Of a stretch of 53,909 nt of DNA, positions 34,547 to 43,821 are shown piece by piece. Positions within the stretch are counted from its first letter, which is position 1, and each line of letters starts with the position of its first letter. The notes under the pieces were generated by a model. That model saw nothing but the letters and a program-made list of their open reading frames with translations, was not told the origin of the DNA and searched no databases. Origin of the DNA: Bacteroidales bacterium (GTDB lineage: Bacteria; Bacteroidota; Bacteroidia; Bacteroidales; F082); contig JAGCPG010000131.1 of assembly GCA_017645245.1 (NCBI GenBank), positions 1 to 53,909 of the forward strand, in the 5' to 3' direction. Made by a program: the position numbers and the translations under genes.

Positions 34547-35155
34547 TCAATTGTCGTTACTCGCTGCTCGAATCGCACCTTGGCAATGAATCCTGACAAT
34601 ACGATTGGTATCGGTTTCTGCGACATGTCGCAACTCGTCAAGATAAGGAAAGACGAAATATGGCCTGCGTTTTCCTATAACCCGGAAAATTTCCGGAGCC
34701 TCCATTCGTACTCTATCATCACTGTCGTGCAACAACCTCGCAAACACAGGCAAATATTTTTGATAGGGTTCGGGTGTGTTTGTAGCTATGTTTTCCGATG
34801 CCCAGATAAAGGCAAGTCTCACACTCGCCGCTTCATCGTCAGCGAAGCGGAATAGGTCCAACCAATACACCTCAATCGATTTAAAACAACCCCGTCCGAT
34901 TCTACCAAGAGCATTAATGGCACGCTCTTGTAAAAGTGACTCTTCATCATTGAGAAACGGTGCTATGGATGGTACGATACTTTTGATCGAGTTTGGGGAA
35001 GCCAGTCCCATCTCTCCCAACATCCAAAGCGCCTTCGCTTTGATTTTCATGGAATCGGATGCCAATAGCGACGATACGTACGGAATGCTTTCCTCCCAAC
35101 ATTCTTTGTGCTTTGTCAGCGTTCCGAGTTCCTTGTATATTTCTGATTCACTCAT
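34547..35155 (-). CDS. HEAT-repeat protein
   Basis: The 202-residue protein is made of HEAT-like helical pairs: IKAKALWMLGEMGLASPNSI, LQERAINALGRIGRG and VRMEAPEIFRVIGKR. HEAT proteins usually act as protein-binding scaffolds. The ATG at 35155 overlaps the hydrolase stop by 8 bases, and a longer frame to 35212 is inside the hydrolase gene. Small stand-alone HEAT proteins near a hydrolase have no clear function. Confidence 0.75.
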   Translation of the reverse strand: MSESEIYKELGTLTKHKECWEESIPYVSSLLASDSMKIKAKALWMLGEMGLASPNSIKSIVPSIAPFLNDEESLLQERAINALGRIGRGCFKSIEVYWLDLFRFADDEAASVRLAFIWASENIATNTPEPYQKYLPVFARLLHDSDDRVRMEAPEIFRVIGKRRPYFVFPYLDELRHVAETDTNRIVRIHCQGAIRAASNDN

Positions 35156-35831
35156 CTTGTAAAAAAGCCAATACAGTCCGATTAAAAGCCTCAGGACATT
35201 TGTTCGCAACAAAGTGATTACCCTCGATCATGACAAGTTGTGCATCTGGAATGTGGCGGGCCAATAGTCGTGTATGGTCTTCTTTAACCATGTCCCTGGT
35301 CCCGACGATAACCAGCGTCTTGGCCTGTATCATTGACAACTCCTCCTGCTTTACATTCGGATCATTGACCATAAGCCTCAGCGTCTCTGCATGTAGCTTG
35401 GCTTCTGCACTCTTATTCGCAAAAAGCTTGGCAAACCAATAGCCAATCTCAATAGGGAACTGTACGGAGCGCTTAATGCCCTTGGAATCCATGTTGGCTC
35501 CGTTCAGGATGAGTCGGTTCACACGTTCAGGGTACTTCATCGCAAAAATCATAGCAATGTTTCCGCCGTCTGAGAAGCCCAGTATATGCGCTTTTTCTAT
35601 CTCGTGTTCATCCATAAAGCTTCGAAGGTCCTCGGCAAACTGGCGGATTGTGAACGAAGCGTCACCCCGTGGCGTTTTTCCGTGCCCACGGGTATCCAAC
35701 GCATAGACGTGATAATACTGGGCAAACACATCTATTTGCCCCACAAAATAGTCGCAGTTTTCGCCGTTCCCATGAAGGAGAATAAGAGACTCACCCTGGC
35801 CTTTCTCTATGAAATAGTGTTTGATGTCCAT
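35148..35831 (-). CDS. Alpha/beta hydrolase
   Basis: The 227-residue protein shows the HGNGENCDYF oxyanion region, the nucleophile elbow GFSDGG, an Asp in VIVGTRDMVKEDH and a His in IEGNHFVANKCPEAF. This gives a full Ser-Asp-His set. It is close to the 3-oxoadipate enol-lactonase/BioH-like esterase branch; the substrate is unknown. The ATG at 35831 lies two bases after the stop of the flavin reductase-like gene, with an alternative start at 35861 inside it. The three genes to 36532 form one operon. Confidence 0.87.
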   Translation of the reverse strand: MDIKHYFIEKGQGESLILLHGNGENCDYFVGQIDVFAQYYHVYALDTRGHGKTPRGDASFTIRQFAEDLRSFMDEHEIEKAHILGFSDGGNIAMIFAMKYPERVNRLILNGANMDSKGIKRSVQFPIEIGYWFAKLFANKSAEAKLHAETLRLMVNDPNVKQEELSMIQAKTLVIVGTRDMVKEDHTRLLARHIPDAQLVMIEGNHFVANKCPEAFNRTVLAFLQDE

Positions 35832-35833
35832 CC

Positions 35834-36532
35834 CTATTGAAACTTCACGCCATCTCCCCAAGCTTTTCCAACGATTTCGCCAATCGAGCGGTACGACATT
35901 GAGGCTGCATCAAACACAATGGGCTGAAGCTTCCCAAGATCAACCTTCCCGTCGGTGAGGATGCTTTCGTCGGCAATCTGGTTGATGACTTCACCAATCA
36001 GCATTCCATCTTCAAAACTCACAACACGACACTCAAGCGTCAGCGGATACTCGTTGATGATGGGTGCATTCACATTTTGGCTTGGCGTTGAAGTAAAACC
36101 AGCCCGTGCAACCTTATTTGGAACATCATTGCCGCTTACCAGTCCAAAGTAGTCTGATTCAGCTACGGTACGAATGTCGGCAAAGCTCACGGTGAATGCC
36201 TGTGTGAGTTCCAGGTTGTCGGTGGTCTTGTGTTTTGACAGGCTGATCACGATTTGGTTATAGTCTAGTTGTCCCGCCCAAGCAGCCATCATCACGTCAG
36301 GGTTGTGGTCGTGGTCCCATGTGGCAATCATCACACAGGGTTGAGGTGTTGTTACCAATGCGTTCTCAGGCCCGAAACTCTTACGATTGGCCACTTCGCT
36401 GTAGTTTTCTTTCATAACAATAGTCTTTAGATTGTTTTCACTTTGATTGTCATTGCTCTGTTGGTCTGTATTGTCACATCCAACCATCACCAGTAGAATA
36501 GCGGTCAGAGCCATGGTTAATGCTTTTTTCAT
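35834..36532 (-). CDS. Flavin reductase-fold (flavoredoxin-like) protein with lipoprotein signal
   Basis: The 232-residue precursor starts with a lipoprotein leader ending VMVGC (Cys19) and a polar linker (NTDQQSNDNQSENN). From Met40 it matches the flavin reductase/FMN-binding split barrel: NALVTTPQPCVMIATWD, VMMAAWAGQLDYNQIVISL and ECRVVSFEDGMLIGEV. Flavoredoxins of this type are usually cytoplasmic and begin at the equivalent of Met40, so the leader is an addition. If it is real, the protein is on the membrane surface and would need FMN export. An internal start at 36415 would give the soluble form. A -7 box lies upstream (complement of 36563-36570). Confidence 0.8.
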   Translation of the reverse strand: MKKALTMALTAILLVMVGCDNTDQQSNDNQSENNLKTIVMKENYSEVANRKSFGPENALVTTPQPCVMIATWDHDHNPDVMMAAWAGQLDYNQIVISLSKHKTTDNLELTQAFTVSFADIRTVAESDYFGLVSGNDVPNKVARAGFTSTPSQNVNAPIINEYPLTLECRVVSFEDGMLIGEVINQIADESILTDGKVDLGKLQPIVFDAASMSYRSIGEIVGKAWGDGVKFQ

Positions 36533-36562
36533 TTTGACTTAGAGGTTGATTATTTGTTTTGG

Positions 36563-36570
36563 CAAAGATA
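36563..36570 (-). promoter_or_regulatory. -7 box (TATCTTTG) of the flavin reductase-like operon
   Basis: Minus-strand TATCTTTG (36570-36563) is 31 bases before the ATG at 36532. No TTG at standard spacing. Confidence 0.5.
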
Positions 36571-36608
36571 ATCATTTTTCCTACTTTTACAGCCGAAATT
36601 CCACAGCA

Positions 36609-36779
36609 ATGCCATCAATCTATTCCGCGCCAAATACCAACAAAGTCTGCTACATGATCCTGCCTGAAGGAATCAAGGAGGATTTGGACGTGGGGTTGAA
36701 AGAATTGGCAGGTAAATACGGCGTTTCCATTGTTGTGATTCCTGGCACGAACCTTTCAACTGCTGCTATATTAAAATAG
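36609..36779 (+). CDS. Short hypothetical protein, possibly a gene remnant
   Basis: The 56-residue ORF begins MPSIYSAPNTNKVCYMILPE and contains DLDVGLKELAGKYGVSIVVI. It looks protein-like but is short and has only a weak -7-like sequence (TACTTTTA, 36582-36589). I do not recognise it. It may be a small protein or the remnant of a larger gene lost near the tRNA genes. The 124 bases to the tRNA hold two copies of ATGTTTCACC (36823-36832 and 36834-36843) and a terminator. Confidence 0.35.
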   Translation: MPSIYSAPNTNKVCYMILPEGIKEDLDVGLKELAGKYGVSIVVIPGTNLSTAAILK

Positions 36780-36854
36780 GTGCGGGGTTAAAGCAGCATT
36801 TCAAGGAGTTAAATAGACCAAAATGTTTCACCCATGTTTCACCTAGAAAAGAAG

Positions 36855-36899
36855 AAATCCTCTGTAATTGCTTGAAAATAAACAACTTACAGAGGATTT
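36855..36899 (-). terminator. Terminator-like inverted repeat downstream of the tRNA genes
   Basis: AAATCCTCTGTAA (36855-36867) and TTACAGAGGATTT (36887-36899) form a perfect 13-bp stem with a 19-nt loop. On the minus strand the following bases are T/C rich (TTCTTCTTTTC). It lies right after the tRNA-Leu 3' end. Confidence 0.6.
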
Positions 36900-36903
36900 G
36901 TCG

Positions 36904-36988
36904 TACCCGAGGCCGGGCTCGAACCGGCACGGCTTTAAAGGCCAAGGGATTTTAAGTCCCTCGTGTCTACCAATTCCACCACTCAGGC
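36904..36988 (-). tRNA. tRNA-Leu(TAA)
   Basis: The 85-nt minus-strand sequence folds as a cloverleaf with a long variable arm. It begins GCCTGAGTGGTGGAATTGGT, has the anticodon loop CTTAAAA (anticodon TAA, reading TTA codons) and the T arm GGTTCGAGCC, ending CTCGGGTA. The CCA is not encoded. Confidence 0.93.
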
Positions 36989-37028
36989 ACTTACACAAAA
37001 AATCCCGAAATGAATCGGGACCTTGTGG

Positions 37029-37101
<73 letters not shown>

Positions 37102-37109
37102 AAGTGCGG

Positions 37110-37182
<73 letters not shown>

Positions 37183-37197
37183 TTGCGAATTGCGCGG

Positions 37198-37226
37198 CAA
37201 AGATACAACTTTTTTCTTTCCTGCAA
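37198..37226 (-). promoter_or_regulatory. Promoter of the tRNA-Gly/tRNA-Leu operon
   Basis: On the minus strand TTG (37224-37226) is 18 nt from TATCTTTG (37198-37205), a full match that starts a few bases before tRNA-Gly copy 1. All three tRNAs lie on the same strand downstream. Confidence 0.75.
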
Positions 37227-37277
37227 GCTATTTTAAAACTTTTTTTTAACTCCCAACTGTTAACTACTAATTATCAA

Positions 37278-39875
37278 CTATTTAAGCAGCTTCTTGATCT
37301 CATTCAGCTTCATCAACGCCTCCACGGGCGTCAGTGTGTCGATGTTGGTGTTGAGGATGTCCTCCTTGATCTGAAGCAGCAGCGGATCGTCCAACTGGAT
37401 GAAACTCAGCTGCATAGCTTCCTCAGGCTTCAAAGCGGCCTTGTCCACCTGATCGCCGGTATGCGATTTCTCCAGCAAGGTCAGCAGTTTCTCGGCCCGC
37501 TCCACCACCTTACGGGGCATGCCCGCCATGGCGGCCACATGGATGCCGAAGCTGTGGTTGCTGCCACCGCGTTTCAGCTTCCGCAAAAACACCACCTTGT
37601 TGCCGACTTCCTTCACCGTCACATGGTAGTTCTTGATCCTGGCGAAGGAGGCCTCCATCTCGTTCAGCTCGTGGTAGTGGGTGGCAAACATCACCTTGGC
37701 ACGGCTCACAGGGTGGTCGTGCAGGAACTCGGTGATGGCCCAGGCGATGCTGATGCCGTCGTAGGTGCTGGTGCCACGGCCGATTTCGTCCAACAGCACC
37801 AAACTCCGCGATGATACATTATTTAATATGCTCGCCGTCTCGTTCATCTCCACCATGAAGGTCGATTCGCCGGATGAAATGTTGTCGGAGGCCCCCACGC
37901 GGGTGAAGATCTTGTCGACCAAGCCTATCCGTGCCGATGCCGCAGGCACAAAGCTACCCATCTGCGCCATCAGCACAATCAGTGCGGTCTGCCTCAACAG
38001 CGCCGACTTGCCCGACATGTTGGGACCCGTGATGACGATGATCTGCTGTTTGTCCTTGTCCAGATAAACGTCGTTGGCAATGTAACTCTCGCCTACAGGC
38101 AGCATCTGCTCGATGACAGGATGCCTTCCGTCCTTGATGTCCAAAACGTATGAATCGTCGATGGTAGGCCGTACATAGTTGTATTTCAAGGAAATATCGG
38201 CAAAGCTCACCAGACAATCCAAACGCGCCACCAAAGCGGCGTCCAACTGGATGGGCTCCACATACTCCGACACGGCTCCCACCAACTCGGCGTAAAGCCG
38301 TTGCTCGATGCTGGCAATCTTCTCTTCCGCCCCAAGTATTTTTTGTTCGTATTCCTTCAGTTCCTCGGTGATGTAACGCTCGGCGTTGGTCAAGGTCTGC
38401 TTACGGATCCACTCGGGCGGCACCTTTTCCTTATGGGTGTTGGTGACTTCCAGATAGTAGCCGAACACATTGTTGTAGCCCACCCTCAAGGATGAAATGC
38501 CCGTGGCTTCCACCTCTCGTTTTTGGAGGTTGGTCAGGTAATCCTTGCCTGAGCGTGATAGGTTGCGGAGCTCGTCCAGCTCGGCATCCACGCCCTCGGC
38601 GATGACGTTCCCCTTGGAGAGTAGGGCGGGGGTCTCGGGGTTCAGCACCTTGACGATTCGGTCCCTGATGTTGGTGCAGGGGTTGAGTTGCTCGGCATAA
38701 ACCAGCAGCGACTCATGTTGGCTCTCGGCGCACAGGCTCTTGATCGTCTCGATTTGCGAGAGCGCCCTTCCCACTTGCAAAAGCTCCCTCGGGTTGACTT
38801 TCGAGAGCGACACTTTGGAAATCAGCCTTTCCAGATCGTTGATGGCCCGGATGGCCTCCTGGAATTGCTCGATGGCCTCCCGATGCTGGGTGAAATACTC
38901 CACCGTGTCGTAGCGGGCCGTGATCTGCTCCTTGTTTTTCAAAGGAAGGGCGATCCACCGGCGCATCAGTCGGCTGCCCATGGGCGACACAGTCTTGTCA
39001 ATGACCTCAATCAGGGTTTTGGCGTTCGCGTTGGGGGTGTGCAGCAATTCCAGATTCCTGATGGTGAACTTGTCAAGCCACACGAATTGACCTTGGTCGA
39101 TTCTTGAAAGTGCGGTGATATGGTTGATCTTGTCGTGATGCGTCTCAATCAGGTAATGGATGCAAGCTCCCGCGGCGATGATGCCTTTGGGGAAATCATC
39201 CACCCCGAAACCTTTTAAAGAGGTGGTGTTGAAATGCCGGTTCAGCACCTCGTTGGCGTAGTCCTCGGTAAACACCCAGTCGTCGAACACGGTGAGGAAC
39301 TGCTTGCCGCCGAACAGCTCGATGAAGTCGCGGCGCTTGTTGCGTTGGAGCAAAACCTCCGAAGGGTTGAAGCTCTGCAGCAGCTTGTCGATGTATTCGT
39401 TGTTGCCTTGGGTCAGATAGAACTCGCCCGTCGAAACGTCGAGGAAGGCGATGCCTGAGACCTCTTTATCGAGATGTATGGATGCCAGGAAGTTGTTCTC
39501 TTTCTGTTCCAGCACGCTGTCGTTGTAGGTCACGCCGGGCGTCACCATCTCGATCACGCCGCGTTTCACAAGCTTTTTCGCGAGGGCGGGATCCTCCAAT
39601 TGCTCGCAGATGGCCACTTTCATCCCCGCCCTGACGAGCTTGGGCAGGTAGGTGTCGAGGGCGTGGTGGGGGAATCCCGCCATGGCCGTCTCAGCGGCTG
39701 AGCCCTTGCCCCGTCTGGTCAGCACAATGCCAAGCACATCGGCGGCTTGCACCGCGTCTTGGCCGTATGTCTCATAAAAGTCTCCCACCCGAAACAGCAG
39801 CATCGCATCAGGGTATTTCGCCTTGAACGAGTTGTACTGCCGCATCAAGGGAGTGTCGTTGCTATTCTTGGTCAT
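37278..39875 (-). CDS. mutS: DNA mismatch repair protein MutS
   Basis: The 865-residue protein has the N-terminal mismatch-binding motif ([16 protein letters not shown], containing the F-x-E), the clamp/lever domains, and the ATPase domain with Walker [16 protein letters not shown] (about 615-628). It also has [34 protein letters not shown] (Walker B) and MFATHYHEL. It starts mismatch repair with MutL, which is not in the window. Full length for the family. A -7-like TATTTTTG (complement of 39894-39901) is upstream. Confidence 0.97.
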   Translation of the reverse strand: MTKNSNDTPLMRQYNSFKAKYPDAMLLFRVGDFYETYGQDAVQAADVLGIVLTRRGKGSAAETAMAGFPHHALDTYLPKLVRAGMKVAICEQLEDPALAKKLVKRGVIEMVTPGVTYNDSVLEQKENNFLASIHLDKEVSGIAFLDVSTGEFYLTQGNNEYIDKLLQSFNPSEVLLQRNKRRDFIELFGGKQFLTVFDDWVFTEDYANEVLNRHFNTTSLKGFGVDDFPKGIIAAGACIHYLIETHHDKINHITALSRIDQGQFVWLDKFTIRNLELLHTPNANAKTLIEVIDKTVSPMGSRLMRRWIALPLKNKEQITARYDTVEYFTQHREAIEQFQEAIRAINDLERLISKVSLSKVNPRELLQVGRALSQIETIKSLCAESQHESLLVYAEQLNPCTNIRDRIVKVLNPETPALLSKGNVIAEGVDAELDELRNLSRSGKDYLTNLQKREVEATGISSLRVGYNNVFGYYLEVTNTHKEKVPPEWIRKQTLTNAERYITEELKEYEQKILGAEEKIASIEQRLYAELVGAVSEYVEPIQLDAALVARLDCLVSFADISLKYNYVRPTIDDSYVLDIKDGRHPVIEQMLPVGESYIANDVYLDKDKQQIIVITGPNMSGKSALLRQTALIVLMAQMGSFVPAASARIGLVDKIFTRVGASDNISSGESTFMVEMNETASILNNVSSRSLVLLDEIGRGTSTYDGISIAWAITEFLHDHPVSRAKVMFATHYHELNEMEASFARIKNYHVTVKEVGNKVVFLRKLKRGGSNHSFGIHVAAMAGMPRKVVERAEKLLTLLEKSHTGDQVDKAALKPEEAMQLSFIQLDDPLLLQIKEDILNTNIDTLTPVEALMKLNEIKKLLK

Positions 39876-39912
39876 TTTCTCGATTTAATGTGACAAAAAT
39901 ACGAATTTTTCT

Positions 39913-39920
39913 TACTTTTG
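39913..39920 (+). promoter_or_regulatory. -7 box (TACTTTTG) of the SpoU methyltransferase
   Basis: TACTTTTG at 39913-39920 with the ATG 21 bases downstream at 39941. It lies between the divergent mutS and methyltransferase genes, and its position argues for 39941 over the upstream frame start at 39890. Confidence 0.5.
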
Positions 39921-39940
39921 TATACCGTAAAAGTGTTGTT

Positions 39941-40471
39941 ATGCATAAATTGACTACTGAAGAGTTGCATCGGCTCTCAAAGGAAGCCTATGCGACGGTT
40001 GAAAAGTTGCCGGTCGTGGTGCTGTTGGACAATGTCCGTTCCCTAAGCAACGTTGGTGCGGTGTTCCGCTCGGCGGACGCGTTCAGGATCGGTGAGGTTT
40101 GGCTATGCGGTATCACAGCATGTCCGCCGCATCGGGAGATTCACAAGACGGCCTTGGGTGCCGACGAAACGGTGCCGTGGCGTTATTTCGAGACGACGGC
40201 GGCGGCATGTGAGGAATTGAAGGCAATGGGGTATGGCATCTTCGCTGTGGAACAGGTTGAAGGCAGCGTCAAGCTACAGGATTTCAAGGCGGAACCTCGG
40301 ATGGCATTCGTGATGGGCAACGAGGTCGACGGCGTGGGCGAGGAAGTACTCCCATATTGTACCGGTGCCCTGGAAATACCACAAGAAGGTACAAAACATT
40401 CCCTGAATGTTTCAGTCTGTTCAGGAATTATTATGTGGGAATTATTTAAACAATTATCCCTGAATGGATGA
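39941..40471 (+). CDS. SpoU/TrmH-family RNA 2'-O-methyltransferase
   Basis: The 176-residue SPOUT-fold enzyme has motif 1 VLLDNVRSLSNVGAVFRSADAF, motif 2 RMAFVMGNEVDGVGEEVL and motif 3 EIPQEGTKHSLNVSVCSGI, the complete knotted SAM site. Substrate (tRNA or rRNA ribose) cannot be told without the N-terminal extension that defines RlmB, which is absent. It could be TrmL-like. It is divergent from mutS. Confidence 0.9.
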   Translation: MHKLTTEELHRLSKEAYATVEKLPVVVLLDNVRSLSNVGAVFRSADAFRIGEVWLCGITACPPHREIHKTALGADETVPWRYFETTAAACEELKAMGYGIFAVEQVEGSVKLQDFKAEPRMAFVMGNEVDGVGEEVLPYCTGALEIPQEGTKHSLNVSVCSGIIMWELFKQLSLNG

Positions 40472-40532
40472 TGTGTTAGGCCTCGAAAACGCTTTTTTGT
40501 TGATAAAAAACAATTAAAATTTCCTAAAAGAT

Positions 40533-40563
40533 TTGTTTGGAATGAAAAAATAATCTATTTTTG
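40533..40563 (+). promoter_or_regulatory. Promoter of the OmpA-family gene
   Basis: TTG (40533-40535) is 20 nt before TATTTTTG (40556-40563). The 5' leader is about 60 nt and A/T-rich, long for this window, and may carry regulation of an abundant outer-membrane protein. Confidence 0.6.
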
Positions 40564-40627
40564 TTCGGTTTTAATCGCTGTTCAAGAAAAAAGGAATTCA
40601 AATATTATAAACTAAATTACTTTTATT

Positions 40628-42589
40628 ATGAAAAAGAATTTGACGTTTTCAAAACTGATGCTGATTGCCTTGATGGCAATCCTTCCTCTGTCATTCTATG
40701 CACAGAAGAAGCAAAACGTCCCTGTTGAGAAGTATCTCTACATTTTCGGTCAGGGAGGTCTTTCTGTTAACCACACAGACGTGGCCGACTATGGTTTCGT
40801 CCCGTCTTTCAATGACCCGTATCTGTTCAAGAACTTTAACGGTGCCCTCGGCATTGGTTATCAATTGGGCAAGGTGGTCGGTATCAACGGTAAGTTTGGC
40901 TTGGGTACTTTGGGTGGTGAAAAACACTCCCAAGTCCTGACTCCCAATGGCAACGCCACGGATAACTACACCGACATCCAACTCGACAAGACCAACTACA
41001 TGGAAGGCAGCTTAAACTTGGCATTCAACATTTCCAACCTCTTTTTTGGCTATAACCCAAGAAGAGTCTTCAACTTCATTCCTCACATCGGTATCGGTGG
41101 TCTCCGCTACAAGGCTGGTAAGATCAACCAATTGGTTGAAAACGCTGACGCTACTGAACTCCTGAAGGAAAAGGATGCTGAGATGACTTTCACCGTGCCG
41201 GTTGGTGCTGAACTGAACTTCAATGTCGCTAGAAAACTTGACTTCTTTATTGATTATACCTTCAATTGGGTCGGTAACGACAAGATCGACCAAGTTGAGA
41301 AAGTGTTCTATGACAATAATGGCAACCGTACTATCGAAGGCATCCAGGTGATCAACGATATGTACGGCCAACTGAATCTCGGTCTTCGCCTCAAGTTCAA
41401 CAAGAAGGCTTGCGACATTGAGACCATGGCTGCAAACGCTGACCAAATCGGCATGAGAGTCAGTCCGGAACCGGTTGAAGAGAAAGACGGCAAGGTCTGC
41501 TTCGACGTGATCTTCACCGTTCCTGCCGAGTACTTCGAGAAGGATGCTGTCATGAACATCACTCCTACCTTCACCTACAATGGTGGTCAGGTCGAACTCG
41601 AACCTGTGACCTTCGTGGGCCAAAATGTCAAGGACTCACAGGCTGACTTCACCGTCAACTACAAGAACGGCGGCGAGTTCACCAAGCCCTATTGCACCGA
41701 CTTCGTTCCTGAGATGGAAAGCGGCAAGCTTATGGCCAAACCTATGTTCTATGTCTACAACGGCACCATCTACAACAGCCAAGATGAAATTGCCAACAAC
41801 ACCTACTTCACTCAGGGTGGCGACAGAGTCCTCACCGAAGGCGTGGTCGTCCCGATCGTGAAGTGCGAAGTCAGCAACATCAACACCATCGTTAAGGACA
41901 ACACCGTTACCGTCAGATGGAATGGCGATGCCGAAACCTACGACATCTACTTCGGCGATGGCACTCCTGGCAAACCTACCGTTGAGGGCGTCAAGGTCAA
42001 CACCTACACCTTCAATGAGGTTGAACCCGGTAAATACAATGTCTATGTCAAGGCCAACTGCAAGCGTGACAACTTCGGCGAGTGGCAACAAGGCCCCGGC
42101 GCTGAAATCATTCCTCCGAGAAAGCCCTTCGCAATCCTCTATTACGATTACAATTCATCCAACCTGAAGATGAATACCAAGCTGAACAGAGAAGCTGACA
42201 AGGCTATCGTTGAGAGAATTAAGTCCGGTGAACCTATGACTGGCTTCGAAATCGAAGGCTGGGCATCACCTGAAGGCGAGCTCGAACTCAACAACAACCT
42301 GGCCCAAGATCGTGCCAACTCCGGCAAACACCCGGTCACGACTCACCTGAAGAAGGCTAAGCTGAAGGAAAAGGACTACACCTTCGAAATGAAGGGCTTC
42401 GGTCCCGACTGGAATAAGTTCATTGAACTCGTCCAGAACTCCAACATCAAGGATAAGGATCAAATCGTCCGCGTCATCCAAAACAGCAAGAACCGCGAAC
42501 AGGAGATCAAGAACATGATCAATGTTTATCCTGAACTTGAAAAGGATATTCTCCCGCTGATCCGTCGCGCTGAAATCTTCGTCAAGTAA
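40628..42589 (+). CDS. OmpA-family outer-membrane protein
   Basis: The 653-residue protein has a signal peptide (MKKNLTFSKLMLIALMAILPLSFYA). The N-terminal barrel (about 35-270) has strands such as YLYIFGQGGLSVNHTDVADY, GALGIGYQLGKVVGINGKFG and LNLGLRLKFN. A middle Ig/fibronectin-like region (about 410-490, TVTVRWNGDAETYDIYFGDG) follows. The C-terminal OmpA-like peptidoglycan-binding domain (about 500-650) starts FAILYYDYNSSNLKMNTK and contains IEGWASPEGELELNNNLAQDRA. It probably links the outer membrane to the wall. The gene has biased, high-expression-type codon use and a strong terminator after it. Confidence 0.88.
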   Translation: MKKNLTFSKLMLIALMAILPLSFYAQKKQNVPVEKYLYIFGQGGLSVNHTDVADYGFVPSFNDPYLFKNFNGALGIGYQLGKVVGINGKFGLGTLGGEKHSQVLTPNGNATDNYTDIQLDKTNYMEGSLNLAFNISNLFFGYNPRRVFNFIPHIGIGGLRYKAGKINQLVENADATELLKEKDAEMTFTVPVGAELNFNVARKLDFFIDYTFNWVGNDKIDQVEKVFYDNNGNRTIEGIQVINDMYGQLNLGLRLKFNKKACDIETMAANADQIGMRVSPEPVEEKDGKVCFDVIFTVPAEYFEKDAVMNITPTFTYNGGQVELEPVTFVGQNVKDSQADFTVNYKNGGEFTKPYCTDFVPEMESGKLMAKPMFYVYNGTIYNSQDEIANNTYFTQGGDRVLTEGVVVPIVKCEVSNINTIVKDNTVTVRWNGDAETYDIYFGDGTPGKPTVEGVKVNTYTFNEVEPGKYNVYVKANCKRDNFGEWQQGPGAEIIPPRKPFAILYYDYNSSNLKMNTKLNREADKAIVERIKSGEPMTGFEIEGWASPEGELELNNNLAQDRANSGKHPVTTHLKKAKLKEKDYTFEMKGFGPDWNKFIELVQNSNIKDKDQIVRVIQNSKNREQEIKNMINVYPELEKDILPLIRRAEIFVK

Positions 42590-42607
42590 TCTTGAGAAGA
42601 TGACTTC

Positions 42608-42641
42608 AAAAAAAGCCGCTCGAAACCGAGCGGCTTTTTTT
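42608..42641. terminator. Bidirectional intrinsic terminator between ompA-family gene and dNK
   Basis: AGCCGCTCG (42614-42622) and CGAGCGGCT (42627-42635) form a 9-bp stem with loop AAAC, flanked by a run of A and a run of T. It serves both convergent genes. Confidence 0.9.
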
Positions 42642-42663
42642 GTTGGAAGCAAGAAGACAGGAG

Positions 42664-43305
42664 TCAGAAGGTGATACGATGAACACCGATTTCGTAGGGC
42701 TGGTCGATGGCTTCGATGATCTGTTGATAGTCTTTTTCGTTGGCCACGAAATCAAGCTTGTTGGTGTCTAACACCAAAATGCGCATGTCGTTCTGCTGCT
42801 GCTTGATGAAGTCGAAATAGCCCTGTTGCACGCTCTCCAAATACTCGTTGGTGATGTCCTGCTCGTAAGTGCGGCCGCGCTTGCGGATGTTGTACTGCAA
42901 ATGGTCGACGTCCAGATAAAGGTACACCATCAGCTCGGGTTTGGGCATGGTGGCGAAGATGATGTTGAAGAACCTGGCAAACAAGTTGTACTCGTCTTCC
43001 TGAAGGTTGTTGCGTGAGAAGATCAACGACTTGGCGACGTAGTAATCGGAGATGATGAAGTCGTGAAACAAGTCCAAGTTAGCCAATTTGTCCTTCAACT
43101 GTTGGAAACGAAGGGCTAAAAAGGTCATCTCCACCTGAAAGGCGTATTTGTCGGGTTCTTTGTAAAACTTCGGCAGGAAGGGATTTTTGTCGGCTTCAAA
43201 CTCCTCCAAGACCAACTTGCCATTGAAGTCGTTGGCAATGCGGGTCGAGAGCGTGGTCTTGCCCGCTCCGATGGTTCCTTCGATGGCGATGAAGTTATAA
43301 TTCAT
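42664..43305 (-). CDS. Deoxynucleoside kinase
   Basis: The 213-residue protein has Walker A EGTIGAGKTT (about 8-17), the ERS-like region ISDYYVAKSLIF, a lid with RKRGRTYEQDI and YLYLDVDHLQYNI, matching the deoxyadenosine/deoxyguanosine kinase family. It phosphorylates deoxynucleosides in salvage. Its start overlaps the folK stop by four bases (ATGA), so the two are one operon. Confidence 0.9.
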   Translation of the reverse strand: MNYNFIAIEGTIGAGKTTLSTRIANDFNGKLVLEEFEADKNPFLPKFYKEPDKYAFQVEMTFLALRFQQLKDKLANLDLFHDFIISDYYVAKSLIFSRNNLQEDEYNLFARFFNIIFATMPKPELMVYLYLDVDHLQYNIRKRGRTYEQDITNEYLESVQQGYFDFIKQQQNDMRILVLDTNKLDFVANEKDYQQIIEAIDQPYEIGVHRITF

Positions 43306-43763
43306 AGTTTTTCAAGCAGTTGCGTTTGACTTAAATTGAACACAGGATGCAGGAAATCGGGAATGACCTCGCACAAAGGCTCTAAGGCGAATCTCCGTAG
43401 ATGAAGTCTCGGATGTGGAACGGTCACTTTTTCCGTGTTGACGATCCTGTCACCAAAATACAAGATGTCCAGATCGACCGTGCGCGAGCAATAGCCTTTT
43501 TGCCCAGGATGCCGCACCCTACCCAGCTCCTTCTCAATGCCCAACAAGGCATCCATCAAGGCATCGGGTTCCAGCTCGGTATCCACCACCAACAGCTCGT
43601 TCAAGAACCATTCCTCTGCCTCGAAGCCCCAAGGCTCCGTCGTGTAGGCCGACGATCGCTCCGACAATAGGCCACACCTATTATTAATAAGAGTGCATGC
43701 CTGTTCCAACAAGGCTTCTTTGTCGCCTTGGTTCGAACCGAACAAAATATAACATCTTGTCAT
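43302..43763 (-). CDS. folK: 2-amino-4-hydroxy-6-hydroxymethyldihydropteridine pyrophosphokinase
   Basis: The 153-residue protein starts MTRCYILFGSNQGDKEALLE, has FLNELLVVDTELEPDALMD, the ATP-binding GQKGYCSRTVDLDILYFGD and HPRLHLRRFALEPLCEV, all expected of HPPK. It makes the pyrophosphorylated pterin for folate synthesis. The ATG is at 43763, next to a -7 box (43768-43775) so close that the mRNA may be leaderless. A longer frame to 43967 runs into the sppA gene on the other strand. Confidence 0.95.
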   Translation of the reverse strand: MTRCYILFGSNQGDKEALLEQACTLINNRCGLLSERSSAYTTEPWGFEAEEWFLNELLVVDTELEPDALMDALLGIEKELGRVRHPGQKGYCSRTVDLDILYFGDRIVNTEKVTVPHPRLHLRRFALEPLCEVIPDFLHPVFNLSQTQLLEKL

Positions 43764-43764
43764 G

Positions 43765-43795
43765 TTGCAAAGATAAAGAATTTGGTTTAATTTTG
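43765..43795. promoter_or_regulatory. Overlapping divergent promoters of folK and sppA
   Basis: On the plus strand TTG (43765-43767) is 20 nt from TAATTTTG (43788-43795), directed at sppA. On the minus strand TATCTTTG (43775-43768) is directed at folK. The two promoters share bases, so the genes may be mutually antagonistic in transcription. Confidence 0.65.
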
Positions 43796-43821
43796 CCGAT
43801 GTAACACAAAACTCTATTACC

